The notes: generated by a model from the letters alone, not told the origin. DNA of 64,000 nucleotides from Microcaldota archaeon (GCA_026413765.1 JAOAKI010000004.1:185354-249353), one strand, 5' to 3'; shown: positions 41,526 to 50,215, counted from the stretch's first letter. Numbers and translations: made by a program.

Positions 41526-41917
41526 TCAACCACTTCTTTTTTTGGAAGCTCGTCTCTTTTCACTTCAGATTTTTTCAACCATTCACTTTCTTCTTCGCGC
41601 GCCTTTGCCCCTTTCTTTTCAAGCACAACTGCGCCTTCCGCGCGGCTGATGATTTTAGTCACAATCCACGCCTTTGTCTTGGAGATTTTCCGGCATTCGG
41701 CGATCTCAACAATGTCGCCCAATTTTGCGCTTATTGAGTCAGGATTGTGGGCAGGAATCCTTGATTTTGAGCGCGCATACCGCTTGTATTTTGGGAAAAA
41801 TTCTAAAGTGTCCATCTCAACGATGACTGTCTTTTTTGCCCTATCAGAGACCACTCTGCCTACTTTGGTATGCCCACGTGTTACAATGGGTCCTTTGCGA
41901 TTCGAATCGATTGCCAT
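41522..41917 (-). CDS. rps17: ribosomal protein uS17
   Basis: RGHTKVGRVVSDRAKKTVIVEMDTLEFFPKYKRYARSKSRIPAHNPD and GDIVEIAECRKISKTKAWIVTKI are archaeal S17. The C-terminus is extended by about 30 charged residues (EEESEWLKKSEVKRDELPKK), longer than usual. Four-base overlap with uL14. Start ATG at 41917. Confidence 0.95.
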   Translation of the reverse strand: MAIDSNRKGPIVTRGHTKVGRVVSDRAKKTVIVEMDTLEFFPKYKRYARSKSRIPAHNPDSISAKLGDIVEIAECRKISKTKAWIVTKIISRAEGAVVLEKKGAKAREEESEWLKKSEVKRDELPKKEVVE

Positions 41918-41920
41918 ATT

Positions 41921-42208
41921 TTATACACCTATTTTGACTTTTTTTGGGCGATCATAAGGGCGGAAAGCTATCTTGCGGCCATCCAGTGTTGCGCTTTTTC
42001 CGTCAGGCAACTTAAAGCTGAAGATGCATGCGCCCTTTGGGATGATTTTTTCGCTTCCGTCTTTCTCAGAGCGTATCACGATAGTATTTTTGGTCTCATC
42101 CACCACCGTCCCTTTCATTCCCATGAAAGGGGCGGAAATCGATGAGACTACCTCTGCCTTCAAGCCTATCAACTCATGTAACGCAAGGTTTTCCTTCTTG
42201 ATTGGCAA
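41921..42208 (-). CDS. rnp1: RNase P protein component 1 (Rpp29)
   Basis: Protein subunit of archaeal RNase P: ELIGLKAEVVSSISAPFMGMKGTVVDETKNTIVI and KGACIFSFKLPDGKSATLDGRKIAFRPYDRPKK. SH3-like fold of about 95 residues. Its place between SUI1 and uS17 is standard for archaea. RNase P matures the 5' ends of the tRNAs in this window. Confidence 0.93.
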   Translation of the reverse strand: MPIKKENLALHELIGLKAEVVSSISAPFMGMKGTVVDETKNTIVIRSEKDGSEKIIPKGACIFSFKLPDGKSATLDGRKIAFRPYDRPKKVKIGV

Positions 42209-42220
42209 TTTTCCACCCTT

Positions 42221-42538
42221 TTATTGCAATCCTTCAAGGACGGTAATGCTCTCTTCTGGGTAACCTATTTCCACAAGCAACTTTTTGATTTGCTTTGTGT
42301 GGTCACCCTGCAATATTATCATGCCGTCTTTGACGGTCCCGCCACACGCACGCTTTTGCTTGAGTTCCTTGCTGGTTTGCTCGAGCTTGGAAGAGTCAAT
42401 CCCTTCTATGATAGTGACGAGTTTCTTGAATTTCTTTTTCGTTGCGTAGGCGCGTATGCGTTGTGTGCCCTCTTTTTCGAGGATATCACACGAGCATATT
42501 TCCTTTATCAGACCGCATTTTTGGCATATCTCAGGCAA
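42221..42538 (-). CDS. sui1: translation initiation factor SUI1/eIF1
   Basis: A 105-residue protein: a short CxxC..CxC zinc-like N-terminus (CQKCGLIKEICSC) followed by the SUI1 fold (KFKKLVTIIEGIDSSKLEQTSKELKQKRACGGTVKDGMIILQGDH). Aids start-codon selection. Overlaps the uL29 start by eight bases. Standard archaeal place between uL29 and rnp1. Confidence 0.93.
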   Translation of the reverse strand: MPEICQKCGLIKEICSCDILEKEGTQRIRAYATKKKFKKLVTIIEGIDSSKLEQTSKELKQKRACGGTVKDGMIILQGDHTKQIKKLLVEIGYPEESITVLEGLQ

Positions 42539-42794
42539 CCGCTTTCACCTCTTTTTTTGCGGAAGCTTCTCCTTCCGCATTTTTTCTTTTTATACCAAGC
42601 TTTCTTTCATGCATTATTGTTAATATTCTTGCTATCGTGATTTTCAGCTGCCTTATTTTTCCTGGATTGGAAGTCCTGCCTCCGCTTGCAAGAAGGCCCC
42701 TTTCTGCATTTAATTCTTTTTGAAGCTCAATCAGCTTTTTTGAAAGCTCTGCATCAGAGAATTCGCGCAGCTTGCTTTTTTTGATAATTGCCAT
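42531..42794 (-). CDS. rpl29: ribosomal protein uL29
   Basis: SKLREFSDAELSKKLIELQKELNAERGLLASGGRTSNPGKIRQLKITIARI is archaeal L29. A short basic-acidic tail GIKRKNAEGEASAKKEVKAVA follows. Length 87. Start ATG at 42794 directly after uS3. Located near the exit tunnel, where it contacts SRP. Confidence 0.93.
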   Translation of the reverse strand: MAIIKKSKLREFSDAELSKKLIELQKELNAERGLLASGGRTSNPGKIRQLKITIARILTIMHERKLGIKRKNAEGEASAKKEVKAVA

Positions 42795-42800
42795 GAATGC

Positions 42801-43514
42801 TCACCTTTTCTTGCCCCTCCTTTTTTGCTGCTGCTCCTCTTGAGGCTCTTCATTTGGTGTCGCAGCAGTGATGTCTTCTGCGGACTCTATAACTTTTGCG
42901 ATCTGTATCTTGCCGGTCGGCTCTTTGTCTGGGAAGACTGTCCCTGGTGGAACTATCCTGACAAGCACACCTATCGCTCCCGACTTTGGATAGGCTGTGA
43001 CATGGGCTTCTCTTACTTGCCTTGCCGGCTCGCCTGCTTTTGGAATATAGCCTGCCATCACACGGAAAGACTTGCTTCTTCCTCCTTTTGCAACGATTTT
43101 TCCAGAAGCGACAATCTCTGCGCCAAGCGCTCCTGCCCTCATTATATCACGCAGCCCTGCGTGCAAGATTGCCCTTATTTTTTTGCCCATCTCGATATAT
43201 CTGCAGATTTTCTTTGCCACCAAACGAGGCTCCAGGTTTTGATTAGAAGACTCAATGACTGATATTTGCGGATTGTCAATCTGGAATTGCTGCTGAATAG
43301 TCTCGGTCAGATCTTGTATTGACCTGCCTTTTTTTCCTATCACTCTACCTGGATTAGTCACTTCAACAGCTATTCTTGTGACCATTGGCGTTCGCTGGAT
43401 TGCCACGCGCGAAAATCCTGCGCGGTCCAACTCCGCCTCAAGAAACTTGGACACTCGGTAGCGGGTAATCGCATCTTCGATAAACTTCTCTTCTGCCTTG
43501 ATTTTCTCTGCCAT
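42801..43514 (-). CDS. rps3: ribosomal protein uS3
   Basis: KH-domain protein: EVTNPGRVIGKKGRSIQDLTETIQQQF and the S3 C-terminal SGKIVAKGGRSKSFRVMAGYIPKAGEPA. The tail is Q/E/R-rich (NEEPQEEQQQKRRGKKR). Start ATG at 43514 with GTGAAACT; a longer frame overlaps uL22. Length 237. Part of the mRNA entry channel. Confidence 0.95.
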   Translation of the reverse strand: MAEKIKAEEKFIEDAITRYRVSKFLEAELDRAGFSRVAIQRTPMVTRIAVEVTNPGRVIGKKGRSIQDLTETIQQQFQIDNPQISVIESSNQNLEPRLVAKKICRYIEMGKKIRAILHAGLRDIMRAGALGAEIVASGKIVAKGGRSKSFRVMAGYIPKAGEPARQVREAHVTAYPKSGAIGVLVRIVPPGTVFPDKEPTGKIQIAKVIESAEDITAATPNEEPQEEQQQKRRGKKR

Positions 43515-43518
43515 AGTT

Positions 43519-44049
43519 TCACGCTTTTGGTTGCGGCTCATTTGCTTGCTTTGCCGCATTTGATTTTATTTTCGGCTCTTTTTGCTGCCTTTTGGGTTGG
43601 GCAGCCTTTTCTTGAATCTCTTCGAGCACGACCTCCACAAAGGCGGTCTCATAATCTTGCCTTATGCGCCTGCCTTTCGGCGAAAGGCGCGGATAGATGT
43701 GCTGCTTGTTTGCCATGATATGAGCAATCTTGGTGGCACCAAGGCCCAATTTCGAAGCGTTTGCGTGTGCATTTTGCACAAGCTCAAGAACGATCCGTGC
43801 TGATTTGACAGGCCAGCCGCCTTTTCTGCCGCCAAGCTCTTTCCTGTGGCCTTTGCCGTGGTTGAACTTGCGGTACAAAATAGGGACTTTCCCTTCTGCA
43901 GCTTTCTGCAAAAATGCAATTGCTTCTTCAGTCTCCCATCCGCGGACGTTGCTACACACGTTGCAGAGGTCCTTGTAGGAGGCATTAACTCCGCTGACTC
44001 TTGCGAAAGCGGCTTTTACATTCTCTTTTGGTTTATATGCATATGCCAT
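43519..44049 (-). CDS. rpl22: ribosomal protein uL22
   Basis: VCSNVRGWETEEAIAFLQKAAEGKVPILYRKFNHGKGH and HIYPRLSPKGRRIRQDYETAFVEVVLEE. A lysine/proline-rich tail KRQQKEPKIKSNAAKQANEPQPKA extends it by about 25 residues. Start ATG at 44049 with GTGAGTGTTT upstream. Length 176. Confidence 0.95.
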   Translation of the reverse strand: MAYAYKPKENVKAAFARVSGVNASYKDLCNVCSNVRGWETEEAIAFLQKAAEGKVPILYRKFNHGKGHRKELGGRKGGWPVKSARIVLELVQNAHANASKLGLGATKIAHIMANKQHIYPRLSPKGRRIRQDYETAFVEVVLEEIQEKAAQPKRQQKEPKIKSNAAKQANEPQPKA

Positions 44050-44055
44050 AAACAC

Positions 44056-44460
44056 TCACTTCAACGGGATAAACTTTGAACCTCGTGTAGCGCCGACTCC
44101 AGGCCCAGAGTGGATGACTCTGCCGGTGGTATGCGAAAAATCGCCCAGCCGGTATCCGATCTTGTCAATTGTGATTTGGACGTTTTTCCATTCTTTGCCG
44201 TTATGGACTGCAAAAGTCAGCCCAAGCCATTCAGGAACTATGACTGCTTCCCTCAAGTGGGTCCTTATTATTTTTGAGGGGTTTTTGGCTTTGATTTCGG
44301 AAACTTTCTTCATGAATTTGCGGAGAATGAAGTTCCGGTTTTCCATTGCTCTTTTTACCGCCCTTCTTGCCCGAGAAGTCAAAAGCGGCATGAACTCTTC
44401 AATGCTCATTGAAACAAGCTCTTCTTTCTCTTTACCACGATATTTGTTCACACGAGGCAT
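44056..44460 (-). CDS. rps19: ribosomal protein uS19
   Basis: LLTSRARRAVKRAMENRNFILRKFMKKV at the N-terminus and REAVIVPEWLGLTFAVHNGKEW, GDFSHTTGRVIHSGPGVGATRGSKFIPLK at the C-terminus identify archaeal S19. Length 134. Start ATG at 44460, overlapping the uL2 stop region. No irregularity. Confidence 0.95.
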   Translation of the reverse strand: MPRVNKYRGKEKEELVSMSIEEFMPLLTSRARRAVKRAMENRNFILRKFMKKVSEIKAKNPSKIIRTHLREAVIVPEWLGLTFAVHNGKEWKNVQITIDKIGYRLGDFSHTTGRVIHSGPGVGATRGSKFIPLK

Positions 44461-45228
44461 TTAGACACCTTCTTTTGCTTCATCCATTTTCTTTTCTTCA
44501 ACATGGGCTTTCTTTCGCCCTACGCTTCTTGCTGCGATATGGCCAACTTTTCTTCCTGGAGGAGCATTCCTTGAAGTCATGCTGCTTCTGCCTTTGTGGT
44601 GTTGCTTTCCGCCGAATGGGTGGTTATAGGCAGCCATATGGACACCGCGATTGACGGGCCATCTTCTGTTTTGGGCATGCTTTTTGTAAAAGTTTGCCCC
44701 TGCTTTCATCAACGGCTTTTCAAGCTTCCCCCCGCCGCACACAACGCCCAGTTGCGCCCTGCATGCAACGTCAAGTGCAAGCGTCTGTCTGCTTGGGAGC
44801 TTGACATAAGCCAAATTCTTCTCTTTTGAGACAAGCGTAGCATAAGAGCCCGGAGTGCGAACAAGCTTGCCGCCATCCCCGGGAGTCAATTCGATATTAA
44901 AGATTGGCGCTCCTTCTGGGATTTTTGAAAGAGGCATGCAATTCCCAAGCCCTATCTTTGCCAACGCCCCACTGAAAATCTCTTGCCCCACATATGCCCC
45001 TTCTGGGGCAAGAAAATGCGAAGTTGATCCGTCTTCAAATTTTATTTCCATCAGCAGCGCTCCCCTTGCAGGGTCATCAACAAACCCAACGACCTGCCCA
45101 CGTATAGCTGAATTTTTCTCTTTTTCATCGTATTTCCGGAACTGCAGGTCCACTTTGTAGCGGTGAGAGGGAGCATGATAGGCAACCGAGCCTTTTCCTC
45201 TTCTTTGCTGCTTGAGTAACTTGCCCAT
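44461..45228 (-). CDS. rpl2: ribosomal protein uL2
   Basis: GKGSVAYHAPSHRYKVDLQFRKYDEKEKNS, LTPGDGGKLVRTPGSYATLVS and the tail RRWPVNRGVHMAAYNHPFGGKQHHKGRSSM show archaeal L2. The conserved histidine at the peptidyl-transferase centre is in AYNHPFGG. Length 255. Start ATG at 45228 follows uL23. C-terminus has a charged extension EEKKMDEAKEGV. Confidence 0.95.
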   Translation of the reverse strand: MGKLLKQQRRGKGSVAYHAPSHRYKVDLQFRKYDEKEKNSAIRGQVVGFVDDPARGALLMEIKFEDGSTSHFLAPEGAYVGQEIFSGALAKIGLGNCMPLSKIPEGAPIFNIELTPGDGGKLVRTPGSYATLVSKEKNLAYVKLPSRQTLALDVACRAQLGVVCGGGKLEKPLMKAGANFYKKHAQNRRWPVNRGVHMAAYNHPFGGKQHHKGRSSMTSRNAPPGRKVGHIAARSVGRKKAHVEEKKMDEAKEGV

Positions 45229-45237
45229 AGAATACCC

Positions 45238-45489
45238 CTAAACTATTTTCAATTTTGAAGCAATATCGTCTGCCTTGTATTCCTTTGCAAGCTTGACGTA
45301 AGCGCGCTTGACTCCTAGTGGAGTTATGAGAGTGCGCACTGAGGCAACCTTAACATCGAAGAGTTTTTCGATGTCATTTTTGATTTGCTGCTTGGTTGCC
45401 TTCTTTTCCACTACGAATGTGAGCGTATTTTGGAATTCGATCAGGCCGACCGCCTTTTCGTTTGTTACCGGATAAAGTATGCAACTCAT
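45238..45489 (-). CDS. rpl23: ribosomal protein uL23
   Basis: YPVTNEKAVGLIEFQNTLTFVVEKKATKQQIKNDIEKLFDVKVASVRTLITPLGVKRAYVKL is archaeal L23. Length 83. Start ATG at 45489 in GTGATGCTTATG context. Located at the polypeptide exit with uL29. Nothing unusual. Confidence 0.95.
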   Translation of the reverse strand: MSCILYPVTNEKAVGLIEFQNTLTFVVEKKATKQQIKNDIEKLFDVKVASVRTLITPLGVKRAYVKLAKEYKADDIASKLKIV

Positions 45490-45494
45490 AAGCA

Positions 45495-46283
45495 TCACAT
45501 CGCAGAAAGCACTTTCAATGCGGACTGCGTATAGATAGCAAGCCTTCCAGCCTTTGCGCCTGGCGCAAGCAACTCAACTTTCAGGTCAGATGCAGGCACT
45601 ACATCCACCCCAGCTATGTTCCTTGCTGCCTTAATGACAGGAGCATTCTGGCTCGAAACTGCAATGATTGCGGATTTAGGATATTTTTTACCCCCTTTTC
45701 TTGCGCGGACGCCGCTGCGGGCTTTTGGCTTCTTTGCTTTTTTGAGATCCTCTGCGATAAGCAATGAAAGCACTTTTTGAACATCCGAGGTCTTTGAGAG
45801 CTGCTCAAACGAGTCGGTGATGACTATTGGAAGCAAGATTCCATCCGAGAGTCTGTGGCCATGGCCTGTCACCAGGTCTTTCCTTGCAGTCGCCGCAATT
45901 GCGCAGCGCAAGGCTGCGGCGTATTCTTTTTTGTTGATGCGCTCAACAATCTTTTTTTCGACTTTTGGCGGGTGCGCGCGCCTGCCTTTCACCGCAGAAG
46001 GAATCCTTTTCACTCGCCCAAGCCTTCCTTTCGGCAGCACTTCGCGAGGACGAATCGCAATCCCGCGGTTTTTCCCTGAGCCGAAATCGCCTTTTCTTCC
46101 CCTATAGCGCGCGGAGGTCTCCATCCCAGCATAAATGTAGTTTCCTTTCGGCTGATAATGCTTCGTCTGGTCTGCGATTGCAGCCCTTGCAACCAGCCCT
46201 AGATTCACTTGCGTAGAGAAAACCTCTGGAAGCTCGATTTCGCCGACAATTTTTCCATCAAGCGAGTAAACGTTGGATTTCAT
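45495..46283 (-). CDS. rpl4: ribosomal protein uL4
   Basis: Archaeal L4: KIVGEIELPEVFSTQVNLGLVARA, GRRAHPPKVEKKIVERINKKEYAAALRCAIAATARK, DVVPASDLKVELLAPGAKAGRL. Length 262. Start ATG at 46283 with GTGATTGTT upstream. L4 autoregulates its operon in bacteria; here this is unknown. Confidence 0.95.
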   Translation of the reverse strand: MKSNVYSLDGKIVGEIELPEVFSTQVNLGLVARAAIADQTKHYQPKGNYIYAGMETSARYRGRKGDFGSGKNRGIAIRPREVLPKGRLGRVKRIPSAVKGRRAHPPKVEKKIVERINKKEYAAALRCAIAATARKDLVTGHGHRLSDGILLPIVITDSFEQLSKTSDVQKVLSLLIAEDLKKAKKPKARSGVRARKGGKKYPKSAIIAVSSQNAPVIKAARNIAGVDVVPASDLKVELLAPGAKAGRLAIYTQSALKVLSAM

Positions 46284-46288
46284 AACAA

Positions 46289-47233
46289 TCACTGCTTTGA
46301 ATCAAGAGAGATATATGAAATTTGCGGCTGGCGCGGAGGAAGGCTGACACGGACCGCTTTTCTGAAGCGGATGAGCCTCTTTTGAGGTCCTGCTAGGCTG
46401 CCTTTGATGAGAAGATAGTCGGTCTTAATGACCCCATAGTGCGGAAAGCCTCCTGCAACTGCCATCTCTGAGCCTGGACCGATTTTCATGATCCTTTTGT
46501 TAAGCTCAGTCCGCTTATGGTAGCCCATCTGGCCAGGCATCGGCACTGTATACTGGACATATGCAGGATGCCATGGACCCAAAGTACCGATATGCCTTCT
46601 TTTGCCGGTTGCTTTTCTTCTCTGGATTGCAGTGCCAAACCGCTTGACTGTGCCTTGCCACCCTTTCCCTTTCGTTATTGCGATTGCATCTAGAAATTCG
46701 CCTGGCTTGAAAACTTCTGAGACTCGGACCTCTTTCCCAAGCAGCGACATCGCATAATCAAGCTTTTCAGCACAGTCTTTCCCGCCAACTGCTATCTCCA
46801 TTCTTTCAGGTGTCTTTTTGCCTATCCCAGTAAGAAATGGGCAAGTATAGGCAAGGACAAAAACATGGTCAACATCTGCTGCTGAAAAGCTGTTGTCTTT
46901 TCTTTTTGAAATGCCAATCCTCTTGAGTATCTTTTCATCTTTGCACAAAATATCCCCTATCGGCTTTCCGTTTTTGTATCCGCGGACGCCGTAAACAACC
47001 ATTGGGGGGCATTCGACGACAGTGGCGGATGCAAAAACCTCGTTGCCTTTGTTTGGTGACTCGGAATCGTCAACATAAATAAGATGAGTCATTCCTGCTT
47101 TGTAGCCTGCAAACCCCAAAAGCCTTTTTTCGCTGCTTGATGGCCAAAAGTTGATAGAGGGCATTTGGCTTTCTGCCCTCTTTCTTGGCCGGAACGCCAG
47201 CGAACCCTTTTTATGACCTGAACGTTTTGCCAT
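46289..47233 (-). CDS. rpl3: ribosomal protein uL3 (first gene of superoperon)
   Basis: Archaeal L3: HKKGSLAFRPRKRAESQMPSINFWPS start, GKGWQGTVKRFGTAIQRRKATGKRRHIGTLGPWHPAYV, and the MPGQMGYHKRTELNKRI hallmark. Length 314. Start ATG at 47233 with GAGGTTTAGG upstream; the longer frame has no site. It heads the 22-kb minus-strand operon. A structured leader and a palindrome precede it. Confidence 0.95.
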   Translation of the reverse strand: MAKRSGHKKGSLAFRPRKRAESQMPSINFWPSSSEKRLLGFAGYKAGMTHLIYVDDSESPNKGNEVFASATVVECPPMVVYGVRGYKNGKPIGDILCKDEKILKRIGISKRKDNSFSAADVDHVFVLAYTCPFLTGIGKKTPERMEIAVGGKDCAEKLDYAMSLLGKEVRVSEVFKPGEFLDAIAITKGKGWQGTVKRFGTAIQRRKATGKRRHIGTLGPWHPAYVQYTVPMPGQMGYHKRTELNKRIMKIGPGSEMAVAGGFPHYGVIKTDYLLIKGSLAGPQKRLIRFRKAVRVSLPPRQPQISYISLDSKQ

Positions 47234-47274
47234 CCTAAACCTCTGGAATGCGCAAATGCGCAAATTGAATGATT

Positions 47275-47314
47275 CGCAACGCTTCTGTCCCTCTCAGACG
47301 GAGGGGTGGTTGCG
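47275..47314 (-). promoter_or_regulatory. hairpin in the leader of the ribosomal superoperon
   Basis: The transcript reads CGCAAC..GTTGCG (six base pairs) enclosing CCCCTC..GAGGG with a loop CGTCTGA. It is located 40-80 bases before the uL3 start and would lie in the leader from a start near 47342. It may be an autoregulatory protein-binding site, as found ahead of ribosomal operons. Not proven. Confidence 0.4.
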
Positions 47315-47322
47315 AGTGTCAT

Positions 47323-47339
47323 CTTACATTAAATGTAAG
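47323..47339. promoter_or_regulatory. 17-base perfect palindrome between uL3 and SCP2-like gene
   Basis: CTTACATT-A-AATGTAAG is an exact inverted repeat with one central base. It is between two divergent genes and just downstream of the shared TATA element on the uL3 side. It fits a site for a dimeric regulator near the start point of the superoperon. Could also be chance. Confidence 0.45.
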
Positions 47340-47365
47340 AAGTGGGCTTGATATAAGAGACAAGT

Positions 47366-47375
47366 ATTTATAAAT
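47366..47375. promoter_or_regulatory. symmetrical TATA element of the divergent uL3/SCP2 promoters
   Basis: ATTTATAAAT is the same on both strands. On the minus strand it would start transcripts near 47342 for uL3; on the plus strand near 47395, just ahead of an ATG at 47398. A single element may serve both directions. Confidence 0.45.
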
Positions 47376-47469
47376 CTTGCTGCTTGCGGCCGCAAATATG
47401 CAAAATCCAACAAGGCAAGAAAGCGGCGAGCAGCGAACCTTTTTATTTTTGACAAAGCCCAACCCAATC

Positions 47470-47916
47470 ATGGAATCCAAAAAGGCTGCTTTGTTTTTGC
47501 TTTCTTTTTTCATTTGCATTTTGTCGGCTACAGACGAAGTCTGGGTCGAGCAAGACATGATTTTGTATTACCAAAGCAATATTGCACCAAAAATCCCAAA
47601 GAGTGCAAAGATGATTATTGGCGACGAGAAGATAAATGCATATGTGAAAGGATATGTGATTGGGATAGAAACGAAAAGAGGAGAGCTTTTCAATCTGCAG
47701 CTTAGGGAGATTGAAAACCCCACAATAACAGTATGGATAAGCAACAACGCCTATGAGCAGATAAAGAAAAGGAAGATGGGGGTTCTTGAGGCAATTGATA
47801 AAGGAGAAATCAGGATTGAAGGGAAAAATCTGCTTTCATCACTGAAAATAGAGACAGCAAAAAGAATATATGCGGTTTCCGGGGCAGACAATCTCTTTCT
47901 TAAGAAAGTTCAATAA
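47470..47916 (+). CDS. secreted SCP2-like sterol/lipid-binding-domain protein
   Basis: The start MESKKAALFLLSFFICILSA is a signal peptide, so the protein would act outside the membrane. The rest matches the SCP2 fold: a hydrophobic strand VKGYVIGIETKRGELF, then NPTITVWISNNAYEQI and GVLEAIDKGEIRIEGKNLLSSLKIETA. SCP2 proteins bind lipids in a tunnel. An alternative start at 47398 adds a 24-residue leader and would be leaderless from the symmetrical TATA. Convergent with EF-2. Function in an archaeon is unknown. Confidence 0.6.
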   Translation: MESKKAALFLLSFFICILSATDEVWVEQDMILYYQSNIAPKIPKSAKMIIGDEKINAYVKGYVIGIETKRGELFNLQLREIENPTITVWISNNAYEQIKKRKMGVLEAIDKGEIRIEGKNLLSSLKIETAKRIYAVSGADNLFLKKVQ

Positions 47917-47926
47917 TCTGTCTCTT

Positions 47927-50119
47927 TCATAAGTCAAGAAAATCATTCGGAGTCGGCGGATCTGGCTTCTCTCCTTTTCTTTCCCTAATCTGCCTTACAA
48001 CTTTTGGAACCAATTCTTTGGGCAGTGGCTCATATCCTGCATATTCTTGGTAAGGAATACCCCTACCTTGGGTAGCAGAGCGCAAATCATTGCCGAAACC
48101 AAACATTTCTGCGACAGGAAGCTTGACCACTATGATTGACGTCTCCCCCTCTTGCTGCATGTCAAGAAGCTGCCCCCGCCTACCTTGTATTAGGTTGATG
48201 ACATTGCCCATGTAATCATGTGGGCACAAGATTGTTACTTTCTGTTTTGGCTCCTGCAGAGTAACTCCAGCATAAAGCATCGCTGCATAAATTGGCCTTT
48301 TAGTGGCAGGGATAATTTGAGCAGGGCCACGATGGACTGGATCTTCATGAATGAGCGCATCCTGCAGCCTCACTTTCACACCGACGACTTTTTCTTTTGC
48401 AAGCGGCCCGCAATCCATTGCTTCCTCAAACCCTTGGATAAGAAGCTCCATGATCTCATTCAAGTATTGGATTCCGCGAGTATCGTTTATCAGAACATTC
48501 TTGTTGTGTATGTCAATCACCGATTTTGCGTCTTCTCGCGGCATGCCGCATTCGACAAGCGTCTCTACAATGGCTTTGCCTTTCGGCCTTCCATCCGGGA
48601 TTTTCCCTTCAATCATAGCGTCATATACCGATTTCTCAAGAGGCTCCACCATGAACTTGAGCTTTGTGTGCTTGTTGGGAGACTTTCCTTCAACCAGATC
48701 GGACTTGCCGACGATCATTTCTCTGTATACAACAATGGGGGGAGAAGTCACTATTGGGATTCCTCTCTCTTTTGCTATTTTGTATTCTATGATCTCCAGG
48801 TGAAGCTCGCCCATTCCAGAAATGAGGTGTTCTCCTGTCTCATGGTTGATTTCCACTTTAAGAGTCGGATCCTCTTTGCTTATCTGCCGCAATGCCAAAA
48901 TAAGCTTTGAGAGGTCTTTGCTGTCTTTTGCCTCTATGCTCTTTGTCACTACCGGCTCAGAATAATGCTTTATCTGCTCGAATGGCGTGATTGGGCCTGC
49001 TGAGACTGTTTCGCCCACATAGACATCCCGCAGTCCGATAATCCCAACAATCGAGCCTGCTATTGCGCCCTCGACCATTACTCTGTCTGGACCCATGTAA
49101 ATTGCGCATTGTTGTACCTTCTCACTTGTCAGCCTTGAAGCAAGATAAAGAGTGTCTCCCTTTTTTACCGATCCTGAAAAAAGCCGCACTACCGCAACCT
49201 CGCCTGCGTGCTCGTCGTTGACGACTCCAAAGCATACGCCGATTGTCTTTGCCTTTGGGTCGCAAGAAAGCATCGCTTTGCCATCTTCTGACTCTAAATC
49301 GCCTTTCCAAATGACAGGAATTCTGTATTTTTGCGCCTCTTTGGGATTAGGAAGATGGTCGACAACCATTTGCAAAAGGACCTCGTCAAGAGGAGATTTT
49401 TCAACCAAGATGCTGTGCTGCCCTGCCCTGCAATGATTGTAGATGTCCGGGAATTTGATATTGAATTTGCTCATGCTTTTGATTGAAACCGCCCATTTGT
49501 GAAAAGCTGAGCCAAATGCGACATTGCCTTTTGAAACTGCAATTTGCCACTCTTCCTTTTTTTCAGGCGGCGCAAACTGGTCAATGATTTTGTTAACCCC
49601 TGTTATTATCTTAATGAATCTGCTTTGCATTGCGTTTGCGTCAAGCTGCAGTTCATTGATGAGCCTGTCTACCTTATTTATGAAAACGGTCGGCTTTGCC
49701 CTCTCTTTGAGAGCCTGGCGCAAAACAGTCTCAGTCTGCGGCATTATTCCCTCTACTGCGTCAATCACCAAGACAACGCCGTCAACTGCCCTCATCGCGC
49801 GCGTCACGTGCCCGCCAAAATCAACATGCCCAGGCGTGTCAATCAAGTTAATCAAGTAATCCTGGCCGTCATAATTGAAAGCAAGCGAGATGTTTGCCGC
49901 TTTGATTGTTATGCCTCTTGCCTGCTCTTGCTCGTCAAAATCCATGACTCGCTGCTCACCTGCAAGCTCTTTGGAAATGAGACCTGCTCGGGCAACCAGC
50001 GAATCGGTCATTGTTGTCTTTCCATGGTCTACATGCGCAACAATAGCGATATTGCGCACATTGTCAATATTATTCATCATCTTTACGACTTCTTCAACTA
50101 CATACTCTTTGCGCACCAT
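47927..50119 (-). CDS. fusA: elongation factor 2
   Basis: GTPase of translocation. G1 AHVDHGKTT near residue 30, G3 DTPGHVDFGG, G4 NKVD. Diphthamide site: H596 in DPVHRGPAQIIPATKR is intact, matched by the Dph6 gene elsewhere in this window. Length 730 is normal. Start ATG at 50119 with GAGGTAATG upstream. Typically follows uS7; here a pilin gene on the other strand separates them. Confidence 0.97.
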   Translation of the reverse strand: MVRKEYVVEEVVKMMNNIDNVRNIAIVAHVDHGKTTMTDSLVARAGLISKELAGEQRVMDFDEQEQARGITIKAANISLAFNYDGQDYLINLIDTPGHVDFGGHVTRAMRAVDGVVLVIDAVEGIMPQTETVLRQALKERAKPTVFINKVDRLINELQLDANAMQSRFIKIITGVNKIIDQFAPPEKKEEWQIAVSKGNVAFGSAFHKWAVSIKSMSKFNIKFPDIYNHCRAGQHSILVEKSPLDEVLLQMVVDHLPNPKEAQKYRIPVIWKGDLESEDGKAMLSCDPKAKTIGVCFGVVNDEHAGEVAVVRLFSGSVKKGDTLYLASRLTSEKVQQCAIYMGPDRVMVEGAIAGSIVGIIGLRDVYVGETVSAGPITPFEQIKHYSEPVVTKSIEAKDSKDLSKLILALRQISKEDPTLKVEINHETGEHLISGMGELHLEIIEYKIAKERGIPIVTSPPIVVYREMIVGKSDLVEGKSPNKHTKLKFMVEPLEKSVYDAMIEGKIPDGRPKGKAIVETLVECGMPREDAKSVIDIHNKNVLINDTRGIQYLNEIMELLIQGFEEAMDCGPLAKEKVVGVKVRLQDALIHEDPVHRGPAQIIPATKRPIYAAMLYAGVTLQEPKQKVTILCPHDYMGNVINLIQGRRGQLLDMQQEGETSIIVVKLPVAEMFGFGNDLRSATQGRGIPYQEYAGYEPLPKELVPKVVRQIRERKGEKPDPPTPNDFLDL

Positions 50120-50215
50120 AGCATTACCTCAAGAGGCCTTGAGAAAGCGCCACACTCAGGTAGCCTGCTTTTACATAATAAGATTTTTATTATATGCTAA
50201 TGCAACCTCAAATTG

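Noticed and set aside
47323..47339. palindrome as transcription terminator
   Set aside because: Not followed by a T-run on either strand and located in a divergent promoter region, so an operator is more likely.
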